Below are positions 51,676-60,370 of a stretch of 64,000 bases of DNA, piece by piece; the stretch's first letter is position 1, and every line of letters starts with the position of its first letter. The DNA is from an uncultured Eubacteriales bacterium (lineage in GTDB: Bacteria > Bacillota > Clostridia > Oscillospirales > Oscillospiraceae). The notes beneath the pieces were generated by a model. The model had not been told where the DNA came from and did no database searches. It saw only the letters and a list, made by a program, of their open reading frames with translations. The stretch spans positions 38,638 to 102,637 of the forward strand of contig ONPF01000019.1 of assembly GCA_900319635.1 (NCBI GenBank). The letters are read 5' to 3'. Both the position numbers and the translations under genes were made by a program.

Positions 51676-52308
51676 TCATGTTCTTCGCGCCGCTTCCTTC
51701 TCAAACGCCATCTCCGTCAGGGCCAAAGGAAGCAGCACATGGGGATTCACCGTCGGATCGATCCATTTGTCGATGGCCGTCTCCGGGAGAAGGAAGGGCA
51801 TGCGGTCATGGAGGAAGGCGATGGACTCCCCCGGCTCCCGTGTCAGGATCACGAAATGGGGGTAGCTGCTCTCCATGCGGTAGATCCCGCAGAGCCAGGT
51901 CATGCCTTCCTCCCTGGGCATGACGGCGTATTTTTCGCCCGTCTTTGCCTTGCCCGCGGGAGAGACCGTGTGCTCCCACTCGTAATACCAGGAGGCGGGA
52001 ATGACGCAGCGGTGCGTCGCCCAGCCGTCCTTGAAGGCGGGCTTCTCCGCCGCGGTCTCGGAGCGGGCGTTGGCAATGGGGCGCTTGATCCCTTCGATGT
52101 TGTAGCCCCAGATCATCGGGAATACGGTCTTTTCCCCGGCCCTGTTGGAAGCCAGCACCGGCACCAGCATGTTGGGAAACACCTCCCCCTCGGTGGTCAG
52201 AGGCTTTGCGATGCGCGCGATGTTCTTCTGATAGAGCCCGGAGCGCTGCGCGGCCTCTACGATCGGGCGCAGCTCCGGCGACATCTCCATGTAGTAGCGA
52301 CAGCACAT
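51676..52308 (-). CDS. SOS response-associated peptidase (SRAP/YedK/HMCES family)
   Basis: 210 aa. The catalytic Cys2 (MCCRYY, mature N-terminus after Met removal), IANARSET (Asn/Arg pocket), RCVIPASWYYEWEH (active-site Glu) and the C-terminal HDRMPFLLP (His) are all present. The enzyme crosslinks to abasic sites in single-stranded DNA. Cotranscribed with YolD and a Y-family polymerase, it forms a DNA-damage tolerance operon. Confidence 0.95.
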   Translation of the reverse strand: MCCRYYMEMSPELRPIVEAAQRSGLYQKNIARIAKPLTTEGEVFPNMLVPVLASNRAGEKTVFPMIWGYNIEGIKRPIANARSETAAEKPAFKDGWATHRCVIPASWYYEWEHTVSPAGKAKTGEKYAVMPREEGMTWLCGIYRMESSYPHFVILTREPGESIAFLHDRMPFLLPETAIDKWIDPTVNPHVLLPLALTEMAFEKEAARRT

Positions 52309-52312
52309 GTTA

Positions 52313-52804
52313 TCATTCCTCCTCGGTAGACGGCTCTATTCGGATTGCGGCGATATCCGCAAAATCGATCCTCGTGTCGGCGATCTGCAGGGACCGGGTC
52401 AGCACGGGGTCGACCTTCCGTACCGTGCCCCTCAGCGTCTCATAGGATCCGCGAAGGCCGTAGGCTTCATGGTGCTCGTCCGGGCACGGCACATAGTAGG
52501 TCACGGAGGCCGCCACAGGAGCCTCCGTGGCCGCGCGGCGCCTTTGCGTCCGCTCGTGCAGCTCTGTAAGAACCAGGTTGAGCTGCGCCTGCTCCTCCTC
52601 GGTCAGCTCCCGCTTCTCGACGTAGCGCACGAGCTTGTCGTCGATGGCCTCGGAAAAGCCCGCCAGGGCGTCGAAGGGGGAGAAGATCTTGGCGCGTTGC
52701 CCCAGCTGCATTTTGGGGTGCCGGAGGGAGAACTCGTCATAGGGCCCGTGCTCCGGCCGCCCGCGCCGCAAAGCCTCCCGGTATTTGCTTTCCACAGATT
52801 CCAT
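52313..52804 (-). CDS. YolD-like protein
   Basis: 163 aa with the YolD core RAKIFSPFDALAGFSEAI (~residue 36), then a charged coiled region and a Cys/Pro strand segment ending in a YolD-type beta half (RGTVRKVDPVLTRSLQIADTRIDFADIAAI). YolD-like proteins accompany UvrX/UmuC-type polymerases in Bacillota and may act as UmuD stand-ins. 6 bp after the polymerase stop, 4 bp before SRAP. Confidence 0.88.
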   Translation of the reverse strand: MESVESKYREALRRGRPEHGPYDEFSLRHPKMQLGQRAKIFSPFDALAGFSEAIDDKLVRYVEKRELTEEEQAQLNLVLTELHERTQRRRAATEAPVAASVTYYVPCPDEHHEAYGLRGSYETLRGTVRKVDPVLTRSLQIADTRIDFADIAAIRIEPSTEEE

Positions 52805-52810
52805 AGCTTT

Positions 52811-54223
52811 TTACGCCCGATGGCCGCCGATTTGGGAGTTTCGCTCGATGGCGGTGGCTCCCTCCCGAAAGTTCAGACCCCTGAGGAGCGCATTGGCTCC
52901 GTACTTTTTGCGCACCTCCAGCATGGCGGCCGCGCGTCTGCGCTCCTTTTCCAGGGCCGCGCAGTCCGAGAACAGATCGAGCTGGAAGGCGCTGTCGTCG
53001 ATGTGCACGTCCGCGGCGCAGATACCGAGACGGCGGAACAGGAGCGCGTGATCCGTTTTCGCGTCAAAGGAGGCGAGAACCGCGGGCGCGATCACGCTCA
53101 GCGCGTTCGTCCTGCCGCGGAGGCGCACGGTGCCGTTATGGTGCGCGGGGTGCAGCCGCCCGTAAAAATCCAGCTTGACGGGGCCGGAGTAGGCGGGATG
53201 GGCCTCCAGACTCTTGTGGTCATAGGATACCCACCAGCTCAGCGCCGACGTGGTCAAATTCTTGGTAAAAAGATCCGCACAGAGCAGATCCAGCATCTCC
53301 TGAAAAACCACCCGCGCCTCCTGAAACTTGTAAGGCCGCGGCAGGACCTGCCCCGTGGAAAGGCTGTTGGCGCTGGTCTTGTAAGATTTGATGTCCTCCA
53401 TCCGCACCGGCTCAAGGCCCCAGGCGTGGTCGATCAGGATCTCCCCGTCGATCCCAAAGCTGCGGTAAAAGTATTCCTCATCGACAAGGGATCTCGTTGC
53501 GATGTCGCCCATGGTGTAGAGGTGGGAGTCCATCAGGCGCCGGGCCTTTCCGGGGCCGAGCTGCCAGAAATCGGTCAGCGGTCGGTGATCCCACAGCAAA
53601 TGCCGGTAGGAGATCTCGTCCAGCTCCGCGATGCGAACACCGTCCCGATCCGCCGGAGCCTTCTTGGCCACAATGTCCATCGCCACCTTGGCGAGATACA
53701 GATTCGTCCCGATGCCCACGGTCGCGGTGATCCCGGTGACTTCCAGCACCTCCCGGATCATGGTGCGGGCCATGACATGGGCAGGGCTGACGCCCTGGGC
53801 CCGCGCCTGCTGGGCATACCGGGCAAGATAGCAGGTGCAATCGATAAAAGCCTCGTCGATGCTGTAGATATGGATGTCCTCCGGCGCCACATGGTGCAGG
53901 TAGATCGAAAAGATCAGCGCGGAGATGCGCTCATACTCCGCCATGCGGGGCGGCGCGATATAGAACTGGGTCTTGGTGCGGTGGGCCGCGTCGTAGAGCC
54001 GGATCGCCTGCTTGGCTTCGAAGAGGCGGGGCCGGGAGGGGACGCCGATCGCCTTCAGCGCCGGAGAGACGGCCAGGCAGATCGTCTGATCCGAGCGGGT
54101 CTCGTCCGCCACCAGCAGCCGGGCCCGGAGCGGATCGAGTCCCCGCGCAACGCACTCCACCGAGGCATAGTAGCTTTTGAGATCGATGCAGATATAACAG
54201 CGCTTTTCCGCCGTGCTTGCCAT
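52811..54223 (-). CDS. Y-family DNA polymerase (UmuC/UvrX-like)
   Basis: 470 aa. Palm catalytic residues: CIDLKSYYASVEC (first Asp) and YSIDEAFIDCT (Asp-Glu). ATVGIGTNLYLAKVAMDIVAKK, FWQLGPGKARRL (HhH) and the little-finger region follow. Performs error-prone bypass of lesions. First gene of polymerase-YolD-SRAP. A - strand promoter TTGATT-17-TATAAT lies in the leader (about 54260-54292). No SOS box of the CGAAC-N4-GTTCG type was seen. Confidence 0.93.
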   Translation of the reverse strand: MASTAEKRCYICIDLKSYYASVECVARGLDPLRARLLVADETRSDQTICLAVSPALKAIGVPSRPRLFEAKQAIRLYDAAHRTKTQFYIAPPRMAEYERISALIFSIYLHHVAPEDIHIYSIDEAFIDCTCYLARYAQQARAQGVSPAHVMARTMIREVLEVTGITATVGIGTNLYLAKVAMDIVAKKAPADRDGVRIAELDEISYRHLLWDHRPLTDFWQLGPGKARRLMDSHLYTMGDIATRSLVDEEYFYRSFGIDGEILIDHAWGLEPVRMEDIKSYKTSANSLSTGQVLPRPYKFQEARVVFQEMLDLLCADLFTKNLTTSALSWWVSYDHKSLEAHPAYSGPVKLDFYGRLHPAHHNGTVRLRGRTNALSVIAPAVLASFDAKTDHALLFRRLGICAADVHIDDSAFQLDLFSDCAALEKERRRAAAMLEVRKKYGANALLRGLNFREGATAIERNSQIGGHRA

Positions 54224-54499
54224 GTGTCCGCCACCCTCTCTCTTAAAAGGATATCTGACTCTATTATATTATCCAAATAAGAGAAAATCAAGCTGAATAT
54301 CTCGTGCCTGGAGAAGGCGGCGGTCACAAAATCTGGGGATAGCCCATGCGCATACGAGCGGGTCAAAAACTTGTACGAAAAGACGCGAAGGCTTGGAATG
54401 GCAGGTTTTTGCCGCCGTGATCCGCTTCGGCGCTTCCTGTGACGGCAGAGCACATACCGGAAACCCTGTGCAGAGCTGCCGTTTCCCTGCGGAATCCCG

Positions 54500-54547
54500 T
54501 TGACAAGTGACCTTTCGTTCACTATAATAGAGAACGAAAGGTCACTT
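54500..54547 (+). promoter_or_regulatory. TetR operator over a consensus promoter
   Basis: Perfect 16-bp inverted repeat: 54505-54520 (AAGTGACCTTTCGTTC) and 54532-54547. It encloses the -10 TATAAT (54523-54528), and the -35 TTGACA is at 54500-54505, 17-bp spacer. Strong autorepression site for the TetR gene that follows. Confidence 0.9.
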
Positions 54548-54567
54548 TGCTGTGCGTGGAGGTATTT

Positions 54568-55170
54568 ATGGCGAACGACACGAAAGAGAGGATCCTGACT
54601 GCGGCGCTGGAGATGTTTTCCCAAAAGGGCTATGCGGGGACAAATATCCGGGAGCTGAGCGCCTCGCTGGGGCTTGTGAAGTCCGGGGTCTATAAGCACT
54701 ACGAGAGCAAGGAAGGGATCTGGAACGCGCTGCTGGATCAGATGATCGCCTATTACGGAGCGCGTTTCGGCTCGGCGGAGCAGCTCCCGCCCGCGCCGGA
54801 TTCCCTGGAGGGGCTGGTGGACATGACCATGCGGATGGTGAACTTTACGGTCCATGATGAAAAGATCGTGATGACGCGCAAGGTTCTGGCGCTGGAACAG
54901 TTCCGGGACGCGCGGGCACGGGAACTGGCAACAAAACACTTTCTGACCGGGCTCACGGACATGTTCGCACGGATATTCAAAGGCATGATGGAGAAAGAGC
55001 TTCTCCGGCAGGACGATCCCGAGATGCTGGCCTTTGCCTATACCGCGCCCATCTCGGCGCTCATTCACCTTTGCGACCGGGAGCCGAAGAGGACAGAGGA
55101 AGCCCTCGCCCAGGTCGAGGCGTTCAGTCGCCATTTCATCAAAACATATGGGATCCGGAACAAGGGATGA
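54568..55170 (+). CDS. TetR/AcrR-family regulator
   Basis: 200 aa. N-terminal HTH: RILTAALEMFSQKGYAGTNIRELSASLGLVKSGVYKHYESKEGIW, in parts. The C-terminal ligand domain is helical with no recognised pocket. GTGGAGG precedes ATG 54568. A perfect palindrome over its promoter indicates autoregulation. The isoprenylcysteine-methyltransferase-like gene follows after 26 bp and is probably in its regulon. Confidence 0.92.
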   Translation: MANDTKERILTAALEMFSQKGYAGTNIRELSASLGLVKSGVYKHYESKEGIWNALLDQMIAYYGARFGSAEQLPPAPDSLEGLVDMTMRMVNFTVHDEKIVMTRKVLALEQFRDARARELATKHFLTGLTDMFARIFKGMMEKELLRQDDPEMLAFAYTAPISALIHLCDREPKRTEEALAQVEAFSRHFIKTYGIRNKG

Positions 55171-55196
55171 ACGGCGGAAAAACAGGAGGAAGGAAA

Positions 55197-55868
55197 ATGG
55201 ATGCAAAACTGTTTTCACAGGCGATCGTGAAGTTCCTGAGCGGCCTTCTGCTCGTAGGCCTGCTCCTGTTCCTGCCGGCAGGGACATTTGCCTTCTGGCA
55301 GGCCTGGCTGCTCATGGGGATCCTTTTCGTCCCGATGTTCCTTGCGGGACTGGTCATGATGCAGAAATCCCCCGCGCTTCTGCGGAAGAGGCTGGACGCC
55401 AGAGAGGCGCAGTCCGAGCAGAGAGCGGTGATCGCCCTCAGCGGGCTGATGTTTCTTGCGGCATTTATTGTAGCCGGGCTGAATTTCAGGTTCGGCTGGA
55501 TCGTGATGCCTGCATGGGTGTCCTATGTGTCGGCAGTTGTCTTCCTGCTGGCCTATGGGCTGTATGCCGAGGTGCTGCGTGAGAATGTCTGGCTCTCCCG
55601 GACGGTGGAGGTGCAGGAGAACCAGAAGGTCATCGACACCGGGCTCTACGGCCTTGTCCGGCACCCGATGTACATGAGCACGCTTTTGCTGTTCCTTTCG
55701 ATGCCGCTGGTGCTGGGGTCTGTCATTTCCCTTGCGATCATGCTGGTGTATATCCCGATCATCGCAAAGCGCATCCGCAATGAAGAGCAGGTGCTGGAAA
55801 ACGGGCTGGAAGGATATACGGACTATAAGAAACGGGTCAGATATAAAGTGATCCCGTTTGTGTGGTGA
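55197..55868 (+). CDS. Isoprenylcysteine carboxyl methyltransferase-family membrane protein
   Basis: 223 aa with about five membrane segments. The C-terminal ICMT/PEMT signature is ENQKVIDTGLYGLVRHPMYMST (SAM-binding RHPxY), then RIRNEEQVLENGLEGYTDYKKRVRYKVIPFVW (ExxL..Y..Y). Bacterial relatives methylate small lipophilic or polyketide substrates; the true substrate is unknown. AGGAGGAAGGAAA precedes the ATG. Overlap context: the next gene begins 10 bases after its stop. Confidence 0.85.
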   Translation: MDAKLFSQAIVKFLSGLLLVGLLLFLPAGTFAFWQAWLLMGILFVPMFLAGLVMMQKSPALLRKRLDAREAQSEQRAVIALSGLMFLAAFIVAGLNFRFGWIVMPAWVSYVSAVVFLLAYGLYAEVLRENVWLSRTVEVQENQKVIDTGLYGLVRHPMYMSTLLLFLSMPLVLGSVISLAIMLVYIPIIAKRIRNEEQVLENGLEGYTDYKKRVRYKVIPFVW

Positions 55869-55878
55869 GGGGAAGAGA

Positions 55879-56409
55879 ATGAAGATCCTTGCCCCGAACG
55901 GAGGGATTTCTTGCATGGAGACGGAACGGCTGATCCTCGATCCCATCAAGGAATCCGACAAAGAGGACTACTTTTTCAACATCTCCCACGACAAAAAGGT
56001 GCTGGAAACCTTTATCTGCCGGTACGCGGAAACGATGGAGGCATTCGACTTTTCCGCCTATCCGGGACGGCGGGATCTGTTTGCGATCCGGCTGAAGGAG
56101 ACCGGACGTCTCATCGGGATCATCAATTCTTTTGATGAAACGGCGGATTCCTGCGAGATCGGCTACGGGATCGGCTCCGGGTACTGGAACCGGGGCTATG
56201 CAACGGAGGCGGTTCATCGCTTTCTGGAGTATCTGTTCCGGGAGAAGGGACTGAATACTGTCTATGCTTCTTTCTTCACCGGGAATGACGCCTCCCGCCG
56301 CGTGATGGAGAAATGCGGCATGCATTACAGCCATTTCGTGGAAAAAGAACTGATCTATCTGGATATCCCCCGGGATCTTACCTACTATGTGATACATGAC
56401 TCGAGGTAA
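55879..56409 (+). CDS. GNAT N-acetyltransferase (RimJ/RimL type)
   Basis: 176 aa. METERLILDPIKESD start and the acetyl-CoA loop region SGYWNRGYATEAVHRFLEYLF with VYASFFTGNDASRRVMEKCGM place it in the RimJ/RimL-like GNAT group. Acceptor unknown. ATG 55879 (after GAGGGGAAG) is preferred; ATG 55915 (METERL) is an alternative with the canonical family start. One of four GNATs in the 55.9-58.6 kb cluster. Confidence 0.83.
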   Translation: MKILAPNGGISCMETERLILDPIKESDKEDYFFNISHDKKVLETFICRYAETMEAFDFSAYPGRRDLFAIRLKETGRLIGIINSFDETADSCEIGYGIGSGYWNRGYATEAVHRFLEYLFREKGLNTVYASFFTGNDASRRVMEKCGMHYSHFVEKELIYLDIPRDLTYYVIHDSR

Positions 56410-56415
56410 TGGATC

Positions 56416-57189
56416 ATGAAAGAATATATTGCTTGCTGCGGGCTGGACTGCAAGAGCTGCGAAGCCAGGCTCGCAACCGTGAATGACGACGATTCCTTAA
56501 GGCAAAAGGTTGCGAGGGAGTGGTCCGAGCTGAACGGCGTGGAGATCACCCCGGAGATGATAAACTGCGTCGGCTGCCGGATCGACGGGGTCAAGACGCC
56601 CTACTGCGAATCGCTCTGCCCGATCCGTCAGTGTGCCATGGGGCGAGGCGTGGAGACCTGCGGAGACTGCGGCGAGATGGAGCGCTGCGAAAAGCTGGGT
56701 ATGATCGTAAAGAACAATCCGAACGCGCTGCAGAACTTGAAGGAATACGCTTTCGTTGCCTTGCGTGATCGCCCTGAACTGAAAGACCTGGCGGCAGCCT
56801 GGTTTCACGAAAAATGGGGCGTGCCGACAGAGGCCTATCTGGAATGCATGACGGCCTATCTGAACCGGGAGACGGAATACGGCTGGTATCTGTGCCTGGA
56901 CGGTGAGCGGATCGTCGGAGGGCTGGGGGTCATCGAAAACGACTTCCATGACCGCAAGGATCTCACGCCGAACGTCTGCGCGGTCTATACCGAGGAAGCC
57001 TGCCGCTGTCAGGGGATCGCCGGGCGGCTGCTGAACATGGCGGTGGAGGACATGCGCGCAAAAGGCGTCTCTCCGCTGTACCTTGTCACCGATCACAGCT
57101 CCTTTTACGAGCGCTACGGCTGGGAATTCCTCTGCATGGTGCAGGGCGACGGGGAGCCGGAGATGACAAGGATGTACATCCACCGATGA
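56416..57189 (+). CDS. DUF3795-GNAT fusion protein
   Basis: 257 aa. Residues 1-~110 are a Cys-rich DUF3795 domain: CCGLDCKSCEARLA, CVGCRIDG, CESLCPIRQCA, ETCGDCGEMERCEK, probably metal or Fe-S binding. Residues ~135-257 are a GNAT domain: GGLGVIENDFHDR, VCAVYTEEACRCQGIAGRLL (acetyl-CoA loop, with the RxxGxA as RCQGIA), LVTDHSSFYERYGWEF. The joined protein may couple a redox or metal signal to acetylation; no substrate is known. 6 bp after the preceding GNAT gene. Confidence 0.83.
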   Translation: MKEYIACCGLDCKSCEARLATVNDDDSLRQKVAREWSELNGVEITPEMINCVGCRIDGVKTPYCESLCPIRQCAMGRGVETCGDCGEMERCEKLGMIVKNNPNALQNLKEYAFVALRDRPELKDLAAAWFHEKWGVPTEAYLECMTAYLNRETEYGWYLCLDGERIVGGLGVIENDFHDRKDLTPNVCAVYTEEACRCQGIAGRLLNMAVEDMRAKGVSPLYLVTDHSSFYERYGWEFLCMVQGDGEPEMTRMYIHR

Positions 57190-57284
57190 GGGAGAAATCA
57201 TAAAGCCGAAAGGCTTGATGAAATATTTTTTTCAAGGAGCGTAGTGTTTGAAAACCTACACCACACCGGAGATTGCGGGCTGAC

Positions 57285-57318
57285 CGGGAGGTTTGCCGAC
57301 AATCGAACAAACCTCCCG
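57285..57318. terminator. Hairpin in the GNAT cluster
   Basis: CGGGAGGTTTG with perfect complement CAAACCTCCCG; no T-tract. Confidence 0.45.
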
Positions 57319-57360
57319 CTGCAAAGCAATTGAAGTCAACAATTTTCAGGAGGAAAAACA

Positions 57361-57986
57361 ATGAATACAAATGACGATACCATTCGCTTGGAAAACCCGA
57401 GGACTACAGAGAAGTTGAGAATCTCGTCAGAGAGGCGTTCTGGAACGTGTACCGCCCCGGCTGCAGCGAGCACTTTGTGATCCATGTGCTCCGGGACGAT
57501 CCGGCTTTTGTGAAGGAGCTGGACTTCGTCATGGAGCGGGACGGCGCGCTGATCGGGCAGAACATGTTCATGCGCACTGTCATCGAAGCCGACGACGGCC
57601 GGAGTATCGACGTTCTGACCATGGGGCCCATCGGCATCACGCCGGAGCTCAAGCGCCATGGCTACGGCAAAAAGCTGCTGGACTGCTCGCTGGAAAAGGC
57701 GACGGCCATGGGCTTCGGCGCGGTGCTGTTTGAGGGCAACATCGGCTTTTACGGCCACAGCGGCTTTGCCTATGCCCGCGCCTTCGGCATCCGCTATCAC
57801 GATCTGCCGGAGGGTGCGGACGACTCCTTTTTCCTCTGCAAGGAGCTGATCCCGGGCTATCTGGACGGGATCACCGGCGTCTACCAGACGCCCCCGGGCT
57901 ACTACGTGGACGATGCGGACGTGGAGGAATTCGACAAAGGCTTTCCCCCGAAGGTGAAGCTGAGGCTCCCGGGACAGCTTTTCTAA
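57361..57986 (+). pseudogene. GNAT acetyltransferase with a 1-bp frameshift near its start
   Basis: AGGAGGAAAAACA precedes ATG 57361, giving MNTNDDTIRLENP, then the frame is lost at 57394-57398 (CCCGAGG). Adding one G there would read on as EDYREVENLVREAFWNVYRPG and into the long frame (from 57447) with MGPIGITPELKRHGYGKKLLD (acetyl-CoA loop) and NIGFYGHSGF. All later parts are intact (~180 codons). Either a very recent inactivation, a phase-variable G tract, or a sequence error. Confidence 0.8.
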
Positions 57987-58009
57987 GCGAAGCGGTGAAC
58001 TGACAGCGG

Positions 58010-58041
58010 GAGCCGGTACATCCTGAGCGGTGTACCGGCTC
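58010..58041 (+). terminator. Intrinsic terminator-like hairpin
   Basis: GAGCCGGTACA with perfect complement, followed by TTGCG. Confidence 0.6.
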
Positions 58042-58084
58042 TTGCGAAATCAGAATTTCAAGAAAAGGGGGCGGAGAAACCGCC

Positions 58085-58585
58085 ATGTTTGATCTTTCGA
58101 AGCTGAGCACCCAATTTCATGTCCGTCCGATGAAGGAGGCCGACGCGGATGCGCTTTTGGCGTTCTGCCTACAGAACGATCAGTACTATCGGTATTGCGG
58201 CAAACAGCCGTCCCGGGAGCTGATCCTCCACGACCTGCGTATCACGCCGCCGAACACTTCCGCGGATGCCAAATACTACGTGGGGTTTTATGACGGGGAG
58301 ATCCTGGTGGCGATCCTGGATCTGATCGACGGCTATCCCGACAGCGAAACGGCCTTTGTCGGCTTCTTCATGATGAACCGGCAGCTCCAGGGGCGTCAGA
58401 TCGGGACTTCTGTTATTCAAGAGCTGTGCCTGTATTTGAAGGAAACGGGCCTGAAACGGGTCCTCCTGGGGATCGATAAAGACAATCCGCAGTCCAATGC
58501 CTTTTGGGCAAAGAACGGCTTTTCCGTGATCCGGGAGGTGGAGCAGGAGGAAGGCGCCATCCTGGTGGCAGAAAAGGGCCTGTGA
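58085..58585 (+). CDS. GNAT N-acetyltransferase
   Basis: 166 aa. VRPMKEADADALLAFC start, FVGFFMMNRQLQGRQIGTSVIQEL (acetyl-CoA loop QGRQIG) and LGIDKDNPQSNAFWAKNGF are classic. Acceptor unknown. AAAAGGGGGCGGAG precedes the ATG. It is the last of the GNAT cluster and converges with the Cas4-like gene. Confidence 0.87.
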   Translation: MFDLSKLSTQFHVRPMKEADADALLAFCLQNDQYYRYCGKQPSRELILHDLRITPPNTSADAKYYVGFYDGEILVAILDLIDGYPDSETAFVGFFMMNRQLQGRQIGTSVIQELCLYLKETGLKRVLLGIDKDNPQSNAFWAKNGFSVIREVEQEEGAILVAEKGL

Positions 58586-58625
58586 GAAGCCCCGTTTGAT
58601 TCAATTGATGCGGACAGTCCCTTCG

Positions 58626-59279
58626 CTATTCTCTGTGGCAATACCCATAGTACCAGCAGGCATACGGGCTTGTGCATTGTTCTCCCGGCTCCGTCTGGAT
58701 CTCCTCCGGCTGCTTCTGCATCCGGTTCAGATCCCAGATGTGGTCGTTGATCCACTTGTAATAGCCCTTCGCCTCTTTCGTCACGTCGACGGGGACGAAG
58801 GGCTTTTCCTCGTCCGGGCCGTGGATCACGATGAATATTTTCCCGATCTTCACCTGGCAGCGGGCCATGATGTAATACTGGAAGCCGGCGTCCTTGATAA
58901 ACTGCGGATGGACCTCCGGCGCGTTCTTTACCTCGTAGAAATCATAGCCAGCCTCTGTCTTGCGGAGGAGATCCACCGCGCAGTAGTTGTTGTAGTTGGA
59001 AAAGGCCGCCTCGCAGATGACTGGCGTCCCCGCCGCAAGGTGCTCCTGGGTGCGCCGCAGCATGGCCGCCTTGTCCGGAATCGTCGTGCCGGGACGGTAC
59101 ACGGTCATTTCCTCATAGGGCCCGAACATCGCCATGGCCCGGTCGCCAAAGTCGTTGCCCGCGTCCAGCTTCTCCTGGATCTCCGGCGGAATGACCTTCA
59201 GACCGGGCTTGTGCTTGTCCAGCCACAGCATCTTCGGGCACTGCATCCCGCGCATAAAATCTGTCTTAGTGATCGCCAT
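58626..59279 (-). CDS. Cas4-like PD-(D/E)XK nuclease with Fe-S cysteines
   Basis: 217 aa. First Cys in MQCPKMLWL (~residue 14), GNDFG region, catalytic CAVDLL (Asp), FYEVKNA (ExK) and FQYYIMA (QxxxY), then three Cys in GEQCTSPYACWYYGYC. This is the Cas4/RecB-like 4Fe-4S exonuclease layout and matches the N-terminal half of DUF2779 proteins, which normally continue for another ~250 residues. Here the protein stops right after the last Cys. No CRISPR array or cas gene is present. It may be a stand-alone nuclease or a truncated DUF2779 protein. Confidence 0.75.
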   Translation of the reverse strand: MAITKTDFMRGMQCPKMLWLDKHKPGLKVIPPEIQEKLDAGNDFGDRAMAMFGPYEEMTVYRPGTTIPDKAAMLRRTQEHLAAGTPVICEAAFSNYNNYCAVDLLRKTEAGYDFYEVKNAPEVHPQFIKDAGFQYYIMARCQVKIGKIFIVIHGPDEEKPFVPVDVTKEAKGYYKWINDHIWDLNRMQKQPEEIQTEPGEQCTSPYACWYYGYCHRE

Positions 59280-59397
59280 GCTTCAAACCCCTGTATGGAA
59301 TTTCTTGGAGGAAGAACAAAATGCGTTCTCCGCAGCAACCATCATGAAGGCCGTTTCTCGCGTCCCAGTGCGCGCCGCGTCCTTCGCTGTGTTTTCG

Positions 59398-60066
59398 TCA
59401 GATGACGCCCAGCGGAATCAAAACGACCAGCAGCAGCGCGACAAGACCCCAGACCGCAACAAGGAAGGCCCTTCTCTTCTTCGGCGCCATGTCCGGCACA
59501 TAGTTGCTGGCAAGGAAGAAGGGCACATAGGTCGTGAGGAACACCGGCAGCACGCCCCACCATTTGTAAACCCAGATAAAGGAGTGGTTGCTGGTTCCGG
59601 CAAGGAAGGACTCGAACAGCGCAAAGAGCAGCGCCATCTCAAGCGCGCCCACCAGCTTGCAGCTGACGCCCTTCCGCCCGTTCTTGGCAAAATAGCGCTT
59701 GTTGCGGTCCTGCGGCAGCATCTTGAAGGAGATGATGCCCGCCAGCGAGAACATCATCGACAGCTCCCAGCATACGCCGATGAGCAGGATGAAGGTGGTG
59801 GAGGCGTTGGACACCGACCACAGCGGATAGCCGAACACGTGGCCGATGATCGCGTTAGCGATCTCGTAGAGCCAGTGTACGCCGTACAGGGCCAGCCCCG
59901 CGTAGACCGCCTCATAATTCTTCTTGTTGATCTCCGTCCAATACACATAGAACACGACCGCGAGGATAAAAATGAACGTCCAGTTGAAGTTTTCCGTACT
60001 GCGCACCAGAATGGCGTCGACCAGACTTTTTGCCTCCTCTGACCCGTCGCCCCAGAATACAAACAT
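59398..60066 (-). CDS. Multi-pass membrane protein of unknown function
   Basis: 222 aa with about six hydrophobic segments (residues ~27-45, 52-72, 83-107, 128-150, 158-178, 195-220). AGGAGG stands 7 bases before ATG 60066. No transporter signature is recognised; the polar/aromatic motifs (NHSFIWVYKWWG, HWLYEIANAI) suggest a small-molecule-binding bundle. Unknown. Confidence 0.65.
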   Translation of the reverse strand: MFVFWGDGSEEAKSLVDAILVRSTENFNWTFIFILAVVFYVYWTEINKKNYEAVYAGLALYGVHWLYEIANAIIGHVFGYPLWSVSNASTTFILLIGVCWELSMMFSLAGIISFKMLPQDRNKRYFAKNGRKGVSCKLVGALEMALLFALFESFLAGTSNHSFIWVYKWWGVLPVFLTTYVPFFLASNYVPDMAPKKRRAFLVAVWGLVALLLVVLIPLGVI

Positions 60067-60221
60067 GATGAATCCTCCTTTCGTCCCTGTCAAACACCGG
60101 CCTCGTCTGTCTGAAAAGAGTATAGCACAGAATATGCCGGGGGTGAAAGGGGTTTTCCGCTTTCAGATCCTATGAATGCGATAAGATGGATCAAGACACA
60201 GCAGAGGGCTTATTTCCCTGT

Positions 60222-60335
60222 CGGATTTGTCCAAAAGGATGGGCTGGAAATAGTACATATCGACAGAAACCGGGCATTTTACCCTGTGCATCCGCACGGG
60301 GGGAAAATCTTGCACAAAGAGGTTCAAAGCCGTGA
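60222..60335 (+). repeat. Degenerate repeat G, copy 1
   Basis: Roughly 80% similar to 63350-63462 (shared CCAAAAGGATGGG.TGG, TAGTACATAT.GAC, AATCTTGCACAAAGAGG, TCAAAGCC). Both might derive from one coding remnant (GFxQKDGLE frame). No known family. Confidence 0.55.
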
Positions 60336-60370
60336 AAGGGCTGGATTTGCCATCTTGGATACAAGTGCTT

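Noticed and set aside
54224-54300. LexA (SOS) box before the Y-family polymerase
   Set aside because: No CGAAC-N4-GTTCG or close match; only a TTAT..ATAA palindrome of unknown meaning.
58626-59279. Cas4 of a CRISPR-Cas locus
   Set aside because: No repeat-spacer array, cas1, cas2 or effector gene within the window.
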